From Pseudomonas kribbensis (lineage in GTDB: Bacteria; Pseudomonadota; Gammaproteobacteria; Pseudomonadales; Pseudomonadaceae): a DNA stretch of 64,000 nt. Position numbers and translations under genes: made by a program. Below the pieces are notes generated by a model. The model saw only the letters and a program-made list of their open reading frames with translations. It was not told where the DNA came from and ran no database searches. The stretch is from positions 3,534,001 to 3,598,000 of the forward strand of contig NZ_CP029608.1 in NCBI RefSeq assembly GCF_003352185.1, read 5' to 3'. Positions 26,316 through 34,154 of this stretch are shown in pieces (position 1 is the stretch's first letter; the number at the start of each line of letters is the position of its first letter).

Positions 26316-26920
26316 ACAGACAACAAGGTTTTACGCTGATCGAGGTGATGGTCGCGATTCTGTTGATGGCGGTGGTCAGTCTGATTGCCTGGAAGGGGCT
26401 GGACAGTGTCACCCGCGCCGACAAGCATTTGCAGGCCAGTGGTGAGCAGAGCGACAGCCTGTTGCGGGCGTTGAATCAGATGCAGCGGGATGTGGAGATG
26501 CGCGCCGGGATTGAGCTGACGGAGCCGAAGAAGGTTGGCACCGAGGATGAACCGGCGACGGCGCCGCCTGCCGTTACGGTGCGCAGCAGTGACAGCAAGG
26601 GGTTTCGGTTGGACATCATTCGGAGTGCGGCGGATCAGCCGGGGGCGTTGCAGCGAGTGCGCTGGTGGCTCAAGGGGGACACGTTGTATCGCGCGGTCGC
26701 GCCGGCGCGGAGTCGGTATCCGTTGCCGGCGCCTACGGCTGGGGTGGCGGTTTTGGGTGAGGTGAGTGATTTGCAGGTGCGGGTTTGGGAGGCGGACAAG
26801 GGGTGGCGGCAGTTGAGCGGGAATCGGCGGGAGGATCCGTTGGGGTTGGAGGTGCGGTTGACTCGGGAGACGGCGCAGGGGGTGGAGAAGTATCGGCAGG
26901 TGATGGGGCCGTTGCAGTAG
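26312..26920 (+). CDS. hxcW: Type II secretion minor pseudopilin GspJ (HxcW)
   Basis: 202 residues. Prepilin site QQG/FTLIEVMVAILLMAVVSLIAWKGLDSV; LNQMQRDVEMRAG and VRWWLKGDTLYRAVAPARSRYPLP are GspJ features. A tip component of the pseudopilus with HxcV and HxcX. Last gene of the hxcUW pair; a REPIN follows. Confidence 0.93.
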   Translation: MNRQQGFTLIEVMVAILLMAVVSLIAWKGLDSVTRADKHLQASGEQSDSLLRALNQMQRDVEMRAGIELTEPKKVGTEDEPATAPPAVTVRSSDSKGFRLDIIRSAADQPGALQRVRWWLKGDTLYRAVAPARSRYPLPAPTAGVAVLGEVSDLQVRVWEADKGWRQLSGNRREDPLGLEVRLTRETAQGVEKYRQVMGPLQ

Positions 26921-26941
26921 CGGCGGTCACCGTTGAACTTT

Positions 26942-27027
26942 GTGGGAGCCAGCCTGCTGGCGATGCGGTGGGTCAGGCAATGAGATGTCGGATGTGCGGG
27001 CCTCATCGCCAGCAGGCTGGCTCCCAC
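26942..27027. repeat. REPIN (GTGGGAGCCAGC type)
   Basis: Two inverted REP units: GTGGGAGCCAGCCTGCTGGC and its inverse, separated by ~46 nt. Lies between the convergent hxcW and vreR genes. Confidence 0.9.
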
Positions 27028-27062
27028 AGGGGGTATGGGGTGTTTGTGGGGGTTGTGTCGGG

Positions 27063-28034
27063 TTAGCTGAGGACGACGACGCCACCCGGCAATTCAGTGC
27101 ATTTGACGCCGTAGGCATCGCGGATCAGCGCGCCGACGCCGGCCAGTTGGTCGAGGGAGAAACGTGCTTGTACGCGGCGCTGGCCGAGTTCGCGGTTGAG
27201 CAGCAGCAACATCCCCGGGCGGTAGCGGTTGATCTCGTCGATCATCTGGCTGAGGCTCGTGCCGTTGAACACCAGTACCTGCTGACGCCAGTTCATCACC
27301 GCCGCCGTATCTACGCTTTGCACGGTGCCAACCTGTTGCGCGTCATAGGTCAGTTGCTGGCCTGGTTCCAGGCGCAGGCTGCGGCCTTCGACTTCCACGT
27401 CCACCGCGCCATCAAGGCACGTCACGCACACCTGCTGATCGAGGTTGCGCAGGTTGAAGCGCGCCCTGCTCGCCCGCAACCAGCCGCCACCCGCCTGCAT
27501 CGCCATCGGCAGCCGTGCGGTCTGCACTTCGACTTCGCCGCTGACCAGTTCAAAACCTTGCACGCCCTCATCCACAGAACGCTGGTTGATGCGGGTCTGA
27601 GTGTTCAATTCCAGGCTCAAGCCATCGGCCGGTTCGACCCGGCGTTGCTGGCCGACTTCGGTGATGTAATCCGCGCCAAGTCCGGAGAACCCGCCCGGTA
27701 TCGTGCCACGCACCAGCAGGAACGCCGCCGATGCGGCAATCGCGCCGCCGAGAAAGGCCCGTCGTCCAAACCTGCGTGGAGCCCGCAATTCTTCCGCCGC
27801 CGGTTGCAGCAGGTGCCACAAGGCCTTGCACTCTTCGAAGGCGCGGGCGTGTTCGGGGCTTTGGGCGCACCACTGACGCAGCGCTCGGGCGTCGGCGACC
27901 GTGGCGCGGCCGGAGGTCAGCAGGATCAGCCAGTCGCGGGCTTCGCTTTGCAGACGCTCGGCAGGCGTGGGCTCGGCAGGTGTCAGACGGAAGATGTTCA
28001 AACGCACAGGTACTCGACGGGTTGATCGGGACAC
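27063..28034 (-). CDS. vreR: FecR-family anti-sigma factor / sigma regulator (VreR)
   Basis: 323 residues from a GTG at 28034. The cytoplasmic N-terminal domain has the DUF4880/FecR_N pattern (ARDWLILLTSGRATVADARALRQWCAQSPEHARAFEE), one TM (RRAFLGGAIAASAAFLLVRG, ~89-108), then the periplasmic FecR domain (YITEVGQQRRVEPADGLSLELNTQTRI, GWLRASRARFNLRNL). It controls the ECF sigma factor encoded upstream and receives its signal from VreA. Position after vreI and next to hxc genes equals the P. aeruginosa order. The RBS for this GTG is weak; a downstream in-frame GTG (VRLNIFRL) is an alternative. Confidence 0.92.
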   Translation of the reverse strand: MSRSTRRVPVRLNIFRLTPAEPTPAERLQSEARDWLILLTSGRATVADARALRQWCAQSPEHARAFEECKALWHLLQPAAEELRAPRRFGRRAFLGGAIAASAAFLLVRGTIPGGFSGLGADYITEVGQQRRVEPADGLSLELNTQTRINQRSVDEGVQGFELVSGEVEVQTARLPMAMQAGGGWLRASRARFNLRNLDQQVCVTCLDGAVDVEVEGRSLRLEPGQQLTYDAQQVGTVQSVDTAAVMNWRQQVLVFNGTSLSQMIDEINRYRPGMLLLLNRELGQRRVQARFSLDQLAGVGALIRDAYGVKCTELPGGVVVLS

Positions 28035-28046
28035 TAAATCGGAGCT

Positions 28047-28598
28047 TCATTCACTAGACGGTTTTCCGGCCCCGCGACCGAACCGCTGAAACACTTTTCT
28101 TTCCAGTTTGGCCGCGCAGTGTCCGAGGGCAGCCTTGATTTCCTTCTCGACCATGCGCGTGGAGATGCCGAAACGCTGGGAGATTTCCAGGTGCGGCGCT
28201 TCTTCCAGCCGTGCGGCGATGAAGATCCGGCGACGCCGGGCCGGCAGTTCGTAGAGGGCGCTGAGCAGGGACTGGATTTCCTTTTGGCCGCCGACCACGC
28301 GCATCGGGTCCAGCGCTTCGTCGCTGACTTGCAGCAGTTCTTCGACTTCGCTGCCGGTGAGCAGCCGTGCATCGGCCTGGCGGCGGTCGGCGGCGATGTT
28401 CAGGGCCATGCGATAGAGGTAGGCGTTGGGCCGCAGCAGGTTCGGCGGCGCTTCCATGCGGTCGACCCGCAGGTAGGTTTCGTGCAGCACGTCGTTGGCC
28501 AGGTCCTCCGAGCCGAGACGGCGTCGCAGGCGCACCCGAAAGTCCTCGTAGGACGTCAGGAACAGCTGGACCATCGAACTTTGTCCGGCGTCTTTCAT
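28047..28598 (-). CDS. vreI: ECF sigma factor of the FecI class (VreI)
   Basis: 183 residues from the ATG at 28598, which overlaps the vreA stop (ATGA) and has AAGGAG ~12 nt upstream. Region 2: SYEDFRVRLRRRLGSEDLANDVLHETYLRV and RPNAYLYRMALNIAADRRQ; region 4: LPARRRRIFIAARLEEAPHLEISQRFGISTRMVEKEIKAAL. In P. aeruginosa VreI directs transcription of hxc and pdt genes under low phosphate; that role is transferred by synteny. Confidence 0.94.
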   Translation of the reverse strand: MKDAGQSSMVQLFLTSYEDFRVRLRRRLGSEDLANDVLHETYLRVDRMEAPPNLLRPNAYLYRMALNIAADRRQADARLLTGSEVEELLQVSDEALDPMRVVGGQKEIQSLLSALYELPARRRRIFIAARLEEAPHLEISQRFGISTRMVEKEIKAALGHCAAKLERKVFQRFGRGAGKPSSE

Positions 28599-29284
28599 CC
28601 CCCGGAAACTCCTTCCCATTGTGTGCATTCCATGCGCTTTCCTGACGATTCGGGTAACAACAGCAACGTGACTGGCTGGCGCAATGCGCCGGGTGTGGGC
28701 CGGTCGATCCTGAGCGTGTGAAAACTGTCTACCAGCGCTGCATCGCGCCGAATATCGCCGGTCGAGGTCACCAACCGGTTGTGCTGCACCACGCCGTCGC
28801 GACCGATCCACAGCTGCAACACCGCGCGAAAACTGCCGGGCCGGGTCAGCGGCGAACGGCACAGGTTGCGTTCGATGGCCGCCTGCACCGCCGTGGCGTA
28901 ACTGCGGTTGACCGCGACGCTGGCGGGGGTCGGTTTCTCCGCCGGCATTGGCACTTCTTCGACTTGCGCAACCTGCAAGGTGAACGCGTCGTCGCGGCTG
29001 TACTTGGCCATCAATCCACTACCACCGAGCATCCGCCGCAGCGCTTCGGCGGCGGTGAATTCACCGTCCACCGCCAGCGAACGTCGACCGCGACTCAACT
29101 GGCTGTCGACCAACACCGCCATGCCGGTGGTGCGGCTGAACTGATCGAGGGCGCGGGCCAGTTCCTGGGCCGGGATGTGCAGCGTCATGCGCATCGTCGC
29201 CGGCACCGGATCGGCGCTGGCGCGGCTCAGAAACAAGCCAAGCAGCAGCCCCAGACAGAGCTGGCGCATGAGCGCTGAGCGCAC
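28595..29284 (-). CDS. vreA: VreA-like short signalling receptor (STN + TonB-C domains)
   Basis: 229 residues if it begins at the GTG at 29284 (AGGGAGG 5 nt upstream); ATG at 29269 is the alternative. Signal peptide (QLCLGLLLGLFLSRASA), then an STN/secretin_N-like domain (MTLHIPAQELARALDQFSRTTGMAVLVDSQLSRGRRS). A central linker and a TonB C-terminal-like domain follow (YATAVQAAIERNLC, GSFRAVLQLWIGRDGVVQHNRLV). It has no beta-barrel, unlike FpvA/FecA receptors, which is exactly the unusual make-up of VreA. It signals to VreR. A possible Pho box lies 72 nt upstream. Confidence 0.9.
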   Translation of the reverse strand: MRSALMRQLCLGLLLGLFLSRASADPVPATMRMTLHIPAQELARALDQFSRTTGMAVLVDSQLSRGRRSLAVDGEFTAAEALRRMLGGSGLMAKYSRDDAFTLQVAQVEEVPMPAEKPTPASVAVNRSYATAVQAAIERNLCRSPLTRPGSFRAVLQLWIGRDGVVQHNRLVTSTGDIRRDAALVDSFHTLRIDRPTPGALRQPVTLLLLPESSGKRMECTQWEGVSGG

Positions 29285-29355
29285 AACATCCTCCCTGGCA
29301 CGGCCTCGCTGCACGGCTGATGTATCCCTGAAAACCGTCATCCTGAGGGCTGTTT

Positions 29356-29373
29356 ATGAATCTGGTGTGACGG
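29356..29373 (-). promoter_or_regulatory. Possible Pho box of the vreAIR operon
   Basis: Minus strand CCGTCAC-ACCA-GATTCAT: half-sites at 11-bp spacing matching 5/7 and 4/7 of the PhoB consensus. After 10 nt comes CAGGAT, a poor -10. Supported mainly by the known PhoB control of vre genes in P. aeruginosa. Confidence 0.4.
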
Positions 29374-29464
29374 CCACTGCAAAAAAACCATCACGGGATC
29401 GGCGCGCCCGTTGCACTAGACTCTTGAGTCAGAGCGGCCCCTTCGGGCCGGCCAGGAGGCACAC

Positions 29465-29779
29465 ATGAAATCACTGTGGACATTGGCGCTGAGCGGGCTG
29501 TTGTTGACGCTGTCGGGCGGCGTGCAGGCCGAGCAGGCGGTGGGTTGCGTCGAGGTGACCGTGGGCGGTTACAAGGCGCCGAATTACGACTGCCTGAGCC
29601 AACAGATGGGCAACAACCCCGACGGCGCGGCGGCTGCGCAAAAGAATCAGGAAGCGATGAATGTGCCGGTCAACAAGCGCCCGCCGAATCAGGTGGGACT
29701 GGCGACGCCGGCGGCTACCAGTACGCGGATGGGCAATACGTTTGGCACGTCGGTGAAACCGCAGCGGCCACCGAACTAG
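29465..29779 (+). CDS. Small secreted hypothetical protein
   Basis: 104 residues. Clear signal peptide (MKSLWTLALSGLLLTLSGGVQA), then VGCVEVTVGGYKAPNYDCLSQQMG with two Cys, and a Pro/Asn-rich unstructured tail. AGGAGG lies ~7 nt upstream. Divergent from vreA, so it could belong to the same stress response. No function known. Confidence 0.75.
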   Translation: MKSLWTLALSGLLLTLSGGVQAEQAVGCVEVTVGGYKAPNYDCLSQQMGNNPDGAAAAQKNQEAMNVPVNKRPPNQVGLATPAATSTRMGNTFGTSVKPQRPPN

Positions 29780-29788
29780 TTTCGTAGA

Positions 29789-30229
29789 TCAGTCACTGGG
29801 GACTTGCCGAAAACTCACCGCCAGGCGATTCCAGCTGCTGATGGTGCTGACGGCCATGGTCAGGTCCACCAGTTCGCCTTCGTTGAACTTTGTTCGCGCC
29901 TGTTCATAGACATCGTCCGGCACATGACTTTCCGCCAGCAGTGTCACTGCGTCGGTCCACGCCAGCGCTGCCCGCTCGCGCAGGTTGAAGAAGCCGCTGT
30001 CACGCCAGACCGCGATGGCGTACAGCCGCCGGTCCGTCTCCCCTGCCCGCCGCGCTTCCACCGAATGCATGTCGGTGCAGAACGCGCAGCCGTTGAGCTG
30101 CGAGGCGCGGATCTTGATCAGGTGCAGCAACGGCGCCTCGATGCTCAGGCTGCTGGTCAGCGCTTCCAGGGCAATCATTGCTTTCATGGCTTTGGGTGAA
30201 GCGCTGTAGTAATCCAGACGCGGGGACAT
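29789..30229 (-). CDS. AhpD-like carboxymuconolactone decarboxylase family protein
   Basis: 146 residues. CMD/AhpD fold with redox motif CAFCTDMH (C-x2-C-x3-H) at ~52-59 in LIKIRASQLNGCAFCTDMH, followed by ERAALAWTDAVTLL and the C-terminal NRLAVSF. Members are small alkylhydroperoxidase-type enzymes; the partner and substrate are unknown here. Stop lies 10 nt from the convergent small secreted gene. Confidence 0.9.
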   Translation of the reverse strand: MSPRLDYYSASPKAMKAMIALEALTSSLSIEAPLLHLIKIRASQLNGCAFCTDMHSVEARRAGETDRRLYAIAVWRDSGFFNLRERAALAWTDAVTLLAESHVPDDVYEQARTKFNEGELVDLTMAVSTISSWNRLAVSFRQVPSD

Positions 30230-30540
30230 GGGGGGGTCTCGGGCAGCAGAAGAGTGATTTCACGGTAAGCGCTGGTGCGCCAGGGTTACAGCCCCAATTC
30301 CACGGAAAACCGGTACACCACTGATTAATGCCAAACACAAAACCTTGTGGGAGCTAGCCTGCTAGCGATGGCGCTTTGTCTGCATCATCAATGGTGACTG
30401 ACAGGACGCTATCGCGAGCAGGCTCGCTCCCACATTGGATCAGGGCCAATTTCGGGTATTTGTGATGCGCAACTACTGTCGACAGCGCATTCGGGAGTAA
30501 TCTGGCCGGCACACTCAATTTCCCGGAGAGCCCCGTCGGT
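30230..30540. other. Intergenic region with a REPIN
   Basis: Promoter region of the divergent AhpD-like and MocR-like genes. Apart from the REPIN at 30347-30433 nothing further is seen. Confidence 0.5.
30347..30433. repeat. REPIN with unlike arms
   Basis: Left REP GTGGGAGCTAGCCTGCTAGC, right REP GCGAGCAGGCTCGCTCCCAC. The two hairpin stems carry different but internally matched core bases (CTAGC versus CTCGC). Confidence 0.88.
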
Positions 30541-31977
30541 ATGGAACTTCATGTCGTGATCAACGGCCGCAAGGATCTGGCCGGTCAGTTGTACCAGCAA
30601 CTGCGCGGCGCCATTGAATCCGGGCGTCTGGCCGCCGGCACGCAACTGCCGCCCAGCCGCTTGCTCGCCGAGCAACTGGGGATTTCGCGCAAGACCATTT
30701 CCGACACCTACGCACAACTGACTTACGAAAACTTCCTCACCGGCGTCATCGGCAAAGGCACCTACGTCAACGCCCGCTCGACGCCGGTGCAGCGCAAGCA
30801 AAGCCATTCCGAGCTGGCCAGTGCCGAGGTGATCGAGAGCTGGTGCAACCTGCCGGTGTTCCTGCGGCACCCGACGCTGGAAGGCTCGCTGCGTTACGAC
30901 TTCATTGGCGGCGCCACCAGCAAGGGCCAGTTCCCCCACGATGACTGGCGCCGCTGCGTGTCCCACGCCATGCGGCAAATGGCGGGTTCCAAGGGTTTTT
31001 ACAGCGTGGCGGAAGGCTTGCCGGCGCTGCGCAATGCGATTGCCCGGCACATCGCGTTTTCCCGTGGCGTGAACTGCCAGGACGAAGACATCGTGGTGTG
31101 CAACGGCGCGCAACAGGCACTGGACCTGATCGCCCGGGTGCTGCTGCGCCCCGGCAGTCTGGTGGCGATGGAAGATCCGGGTTATCCGCCGGCGCGGCTG
31201 CTGTTCGGCACACATGGCGCGACCGTGGTCGGGGTGCCGGTGGATGCGGAAGGGATTCAGGTGCAGCACATTCCCGACGGCACCCGGTTGATCTACGTGA
31301 CGCCGTCGCACCAGTTCCCGCTGGGGATGCCGATGAGCCATGCGCGACGCGAAGCGTTGCTGGCCCGGGCTTACGAGCTGGGCGCGATCATCATCGAGGA
31401 CGACTATGACAGCGAATTTCGCTACGAGGGCCGGCCAACGGATTCGCTGCATAACCTCGATCAGCGCGGCATCGTCGCTTACGTCGGCACCTTCTCCAAG
31501 ACCCTGCTGCCAGAGCTGCGGCTGGGCTACGCAATCCTGCCGCCAGCGATCCTCGAAGCGGTGATCCGCGCCAAGCAGCTCACCGACCTGCACGCTTCCA
31601 CCCTGCCGCAATGGGCGCTGGCCAAGTTCATCGCCGAGGGTTGCCTGCTCAAGCACATCCGCCGCTGCCACACCGTTTACGCCCAGCGCCGCGAGCGGAT
31701 CCTGGCGCGCATGGCCACTGACCTCTCGCCGTGGCTGGAGGCCGTGCCGGCGAGTGCGGGCTTCCACATGGCGGTGTTCTGCCGGGTGCCGATCGACTTG
31801 CCGCTGGTGATCGAACTGGCGAAAAAGGTCGAAGTCGGGCTGTACGCCATCGACGGCTTCTATTACCAGCAGCCGGCCAGAAGCGGGATGTACTTCGGTT
31901 TTGGCGCCATCGAGACGCTGGATATCGATATCGCGCTGGACCGCCTGCGCGACATTCTGCAACAGGTCGCCGGGTAG
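30541..31977 (+). CDS. MocR-type GntR regulator with aminotransferase domain
   Basis: 478 residues. N-terminal winged helix (~1-75: QLYQQLRGAIESGRLAAGTQLPPSRLLAEQLGISRKTISDTY), then a fold-type I PLP domain (~115-470) with CNGAQQALDLIARVLL, EDPGYPPARLLF, TPSHQFPLGMPM, IEDDYDSEFRY and the PLP-lysine segment GTFSKTLLPELRLGY. This is the PdxR/GabR/MocR class, which senses PLP or amino acids. The target gene is unknown; the next gene (ABM, 32098) is co-directional after 120 nt. Confidence 0.93.
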   Translation: MELHVVINGRKDLAGQLYQQLRGAIESGRLAAGTQLPPSRLLAEQLGISRKTISDTYAQLTYENFLTGVIGKGTYVNARSTPVQRKQSHSELASAEVIESWCNLPVFLRHPTLEGSLRYDFIGGATSKGQFPHDDWRRCVSHAMRQMAGSKGFYSVAEGLPALRNAIARHIAFSRGVNCQDEDIVVCNGAQQALDLIARVLLRPGSLVAMEDPGYPPARLLFGTHGATVVGVPVDAEGIQVQHIPDGTRLIYVTPSHQFPLGMPMSHARREALLARAYELGAIIIEDDYDSEFRYEGRPTDSLHNLDQRGIVAYVGTFSKTLLPELRLGYAILPPAILEAVIRAKQLTDLHASTLPQWALAKFIAEGCLLKHIRRCHTVYAQRRERILARMATDLSPWLEAVPASAGFHMAVFCRVPIDLPLVIELAKKVEVGLYAIDGFYYQQPARSGMYFGFGAIETLDIDIALDRLRDILQQVAG

Positions 31978-32097
31978 ATTGGTCTAACGGATTACCCGCC
32001 GATTGGTTATTGGTGATCCGGGGGTGCAGGCCTATTCTGCACAGGCGTTATCCCTCAATGAGCAGGATTCATCCGGCCTGATTCAGGAGTGTGAGCA

Positions 32098-32391
32098 ATG
32101 TCCAACGAAGTGATCAACACCGTACAGGTGCAGGCTGCGGCCGGCCGCTCCGAGGAGCTGGGCAGGCAGTTGCAGAAGATCGTCGAAACCCTTCGCGAAA
32201 CGCCGGGCTGTGATTCCTATCTGGTCGACCGTTGCCCTGACGACAGCCACCGCTGGACGGTCAGCGCTCGTTGGCAGTCGGAGGCGGCGATGCAGGCGCA
32301 CTTCAACCGGCCTGAGGCGCAGGGGTTTATTGATTTGATCGACAGTCGGCTGGCCAATAGCGTGGATTTCAACTCGTTTCCTATCGTTTGA
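32098..32391 (+). CDS. Antibiotic biosynthesis monooxygenase (ABM) domain protein
   Basis: 97 residues, a single ferredoxin-like ABM domain: VQVQAAAGRSEELGRQLQKIVETLRETPGCDSYLVDRC, WTVSARWQSEAAMQAHFNRPEAQGF. Typical of small dimeric quinol/heme-type monooxygenases or ROS-related proteins; substrate unknown. AGGAG 8 nt upstream of the ATG. Confidence 0.9.
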   Translation: MSNEVINTVQVQAAAGRSEELGRQLQKIVETLRETPGCDSYLVDRCPDDSHRWTVSARWQSEAAMQAHFNRPEAQGFIDLIDSRLANSVDFNSFPIV

Positions 32392-32404
32392 CCTTAAAGG
32401 CCCC

Positions 32405-32493
32405 ATCGCGAGCAGGCTCGCTCCCACGGTTTCTGTGTCGTTCATATGATTTGTGAACAACACAACACTTGTGGGAGCGAGCCTGCTCGCGAT
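32405..32493. repeat. REPIN (GCGAGCAGGCTCGC type)
   Basis: Inverted pair ATCGCGAGCAGGCTCGCTCC / GTGGGAGCGAGCCTGCTCGC separated by ~45 nt, between the ABM gene and the cupin gene. Confidence 0.92.
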
Positions 32494-32619
32494 GGCGTAT
32501 CTGAATGCGCTGATATCCCCCGGATTGGTCACCCGATCTTCCCGAATATTGGCCGTTTGAATGCATCACTTCGCGGACTACTGTGAAAGCCGACTCCCCC
32601 ACTTCACAGGTGACCCGCC

Positions 32620-33021
32620 ATGAAACTCCTGCCCATTTTCGCCGCTGCTCTCGCCCTGTCTGTTTCTGCCGCCACCATGGCCCACGATGCCTCCGAGAAG
32701 GTATCGGTCCTGCAGGACCAGATGCTGAAAAACGTCCCCGGCAAAAAAGCCATGATGATTGAAGTCGACTACAAACCCGGCCAGTCCTCCATCGCCCACA
32801 AACACGACGGCACCGCCATGGCCTATGTGCTCGAAGGCGAAGTGACTTCCCAGGTCAAGGGTGAACAAGCGATCACCTACAAGAAAGGCCAGTTCTGGTA
32901 CGAACCGGCAGGCTCCGAACATCTGGTGTCGAAAAACGCCAGCAAGACCAAGCCAGCCAAGTTGCTGGTGTTCATGGTGCTGTCGCCGGACGAGCAAGTG
33001 CTGATCCCATTGAAAAACTGA
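32620..33021 (+). CDS. Secreted cupin-domain protein
   Basis: 133 residues. Signal peptide MKLLPIFAAALALSVSAATMA; cupin_2 barrel with MIEVDYKPGQSSIAHKHDGTAMAYVLEGEVTSQV and WYEPAGSEHLVSKN. Metal ligands are the His pair in AHKH, Glu (LEGE) and His (SEH). Function beyond the fold unknown; periplasmic. RBS AGGTGA. Followed by a terminator. Confidence 0.9.
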   Translation: MKLLPIFAAALALSVSAATMAHDASEKVSVLQDQMLKNVPGKKAMMIEVDYKPGQSSIAHKHDGTAMAYVLEGEVTSQVKGEQAITYKKGQFWYEPAGSEHLVSKNASKTKPAKLLVFMVLSPDEQVLIPLKN

Positions 33022-33044
33022 TGGTTGTTTAACCAGCCATAAAT

Positions 33045-33077
33045 AAAAGGCGCAATTTGTTGATTGGCGCCTTTTTT
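33045..33077 (+). terminator. Rho-independent terminator of the cupin gene
   Basis: Stem AAAAGGCGC-AAT / ATT-GGCGCCTTTTTT with one unpaired base, 24 nt after the stop. Confidence 0.85.
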
Positions 33078-33262
33078 ATTTCCGTCGGCAATTAATCAAA
33101 AACGCTTACAGCCAATAAAACTATTGCATGACAGTCATTCAGCAAATTGTCAGGTTGTTTTCAGTTTGGCGGGAGTAGTCTGAGGCAACTGTCGCCGATT
33201 CTATTTAATGAACCCCGACATTCCTGACTTTCCGACTGGAGTTGCTTCACGGGAGACTCACC

Positions 33263-33976
33263 ATGAAACTTGCCTTTGCCAGTACCTTGGCGATATCGGT
33301 TTTAGCGTTGTCCGCCTGTTCAGTTCCTACCGCCCCCAAAGCGGTTTCTTCCCTCGACACACTGTTCACCCAACCTGTCGGCCGCAGCAGCGCCGCCCAG
33401 GTCAAAAGCGGTCCCGGTGTCTCGCTGGGCGTCGTCTACAGCCCAAGCACCCAGACCAACCGCGAATACCTGCGCGAGTATCAGGCCAACGCCGGCACCG
33501 GTTTCGGCCAGAGTTTATTGGTACAGCCGATCCACGACGCCTACGTCGCCACCTCGAAACCGGACATGGCCGTGGACTGGGTGAAAGCCTCGCTGCAACG
33601 CCAATTCGGTTCGGTCACGGTGTACCCGGACATGCAGAGCCTGCGTGCGGCCAATCCGGATGTGGTAGCGATCGTCGATACTCACAGCCAGTTGATTACT
33701 TCGCGCAGCTCGGACATCAAGGCCGATGTGAGTGCAGACTTCTATGACGGGAAGTTCAACTACATCGGGACGGCCAAGGGGTCCGAGGCGAAAGAGTTGA
33801 CGCCGGTGTGGGCGGACTTCAAGCGTTCGGAGGAGATCGTTGCGGATATTAATCAGCAGCAGGAAGTTCAGGTCCGGGCGTTGCAGAAGTTTGACCAGTC
33901 GCTCAGTAATTTGCTGACCAGACCGACAGATAAAGTATCGATGCTTGATAACAAACAAGGACATAACTTGCAGTAA
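33263..33976 (+). CDS. Hypothetical lipoprotein
   Basis: 237 residues from the ATG at 33263 (GGGAG 7 nt upstream). Lipobox VLALSAC, Cys at ~18. The mature part shows VSLGVVYSPSTQTNREYLREY, DMAVDWVKASLQRQFGSVTVYPDM and DVVAIVDTHSQLITSRSSDIKADVSADFYD, suggesting an alpha/beta fold with a sheet edge like GNA1162-type or CsgG-related envelope lipoproteins, but no family is certain. Hydrophilic residues follow the Cys (S, V, P), compatible with outer-membrane sorting. Confidence 0.78.
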   Translation: MKLAFASTLAISVLALSACSVPTAPKAVSSLDTLFTQPVGRSSAAQVKSGPGVSLGVVYSPSTQTNREYLREYQANAGTGFGQSLLVQPIHDAYVATSKPDMAVDWVKASLQRQFGSVTVYPDMQSLRAANPDVVAIVDTHSQLITSRSSDIKADVSADFYDGKFNYIGTAKGSEAKELTPVWADFKRSEEIVADINQQQEVQVRALQKFDQSLSNLLTRPTDKVSMLDNKQGHNLQ

Positions 33977-33989
33977 CTGTAATACCGCT

Positions 33990-34051
33990 ATCGCGAGCAG
34001 GCTCGCTCCCACACTTGGAACGCATTTCCCTGTGGGAGCGAGCTTGCTCCG
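33990..34051. repeat. REPIN, right arm decayed
   Basis: TCGCGAGCAGGCTCGCTCCC, then GTGGGAGCGAGCTTGCTCCG; the second unit has lost its outer stem match. Confidence 0.88.
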
Positions 34052-34103
34052 GGCGGCGTTCCGACGAAAGGGCCGGAACAAACAACACAAATCCATCAGG
34101 CAT

Positions 34104-34140
34104 AAAAAAGCCCCCGCATCTCACAATGCAGGGGCTTTTT
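34104..34140 (-). terminator. Terminator of gdhB (bidirectional)
   Basis: Stem GCCCCTGCAT/ATGCGGGGGC (one mismatch) with a 6-nt loop, flanked by T-runs on both strands, 14 nt after the gdhB stop; it can also end the lipoprotein transcript. Confidence 0.88.
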
Positions 34141-34154
34141 CATTCAACGGCTAC

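Noticed and set aside
26942..27027. Possible CRISPR-like repeat pairs
   Set aside because: Only two inverted units per site; these are REPINs, not direct-repeat arrays. No CRISPR array or cas gene was seen.
30409..31962. Minus-strand open frame of 517 codons
   Set aside because: Antisense to the MocR-type regulator, which has clear HTH and PLP motifs.
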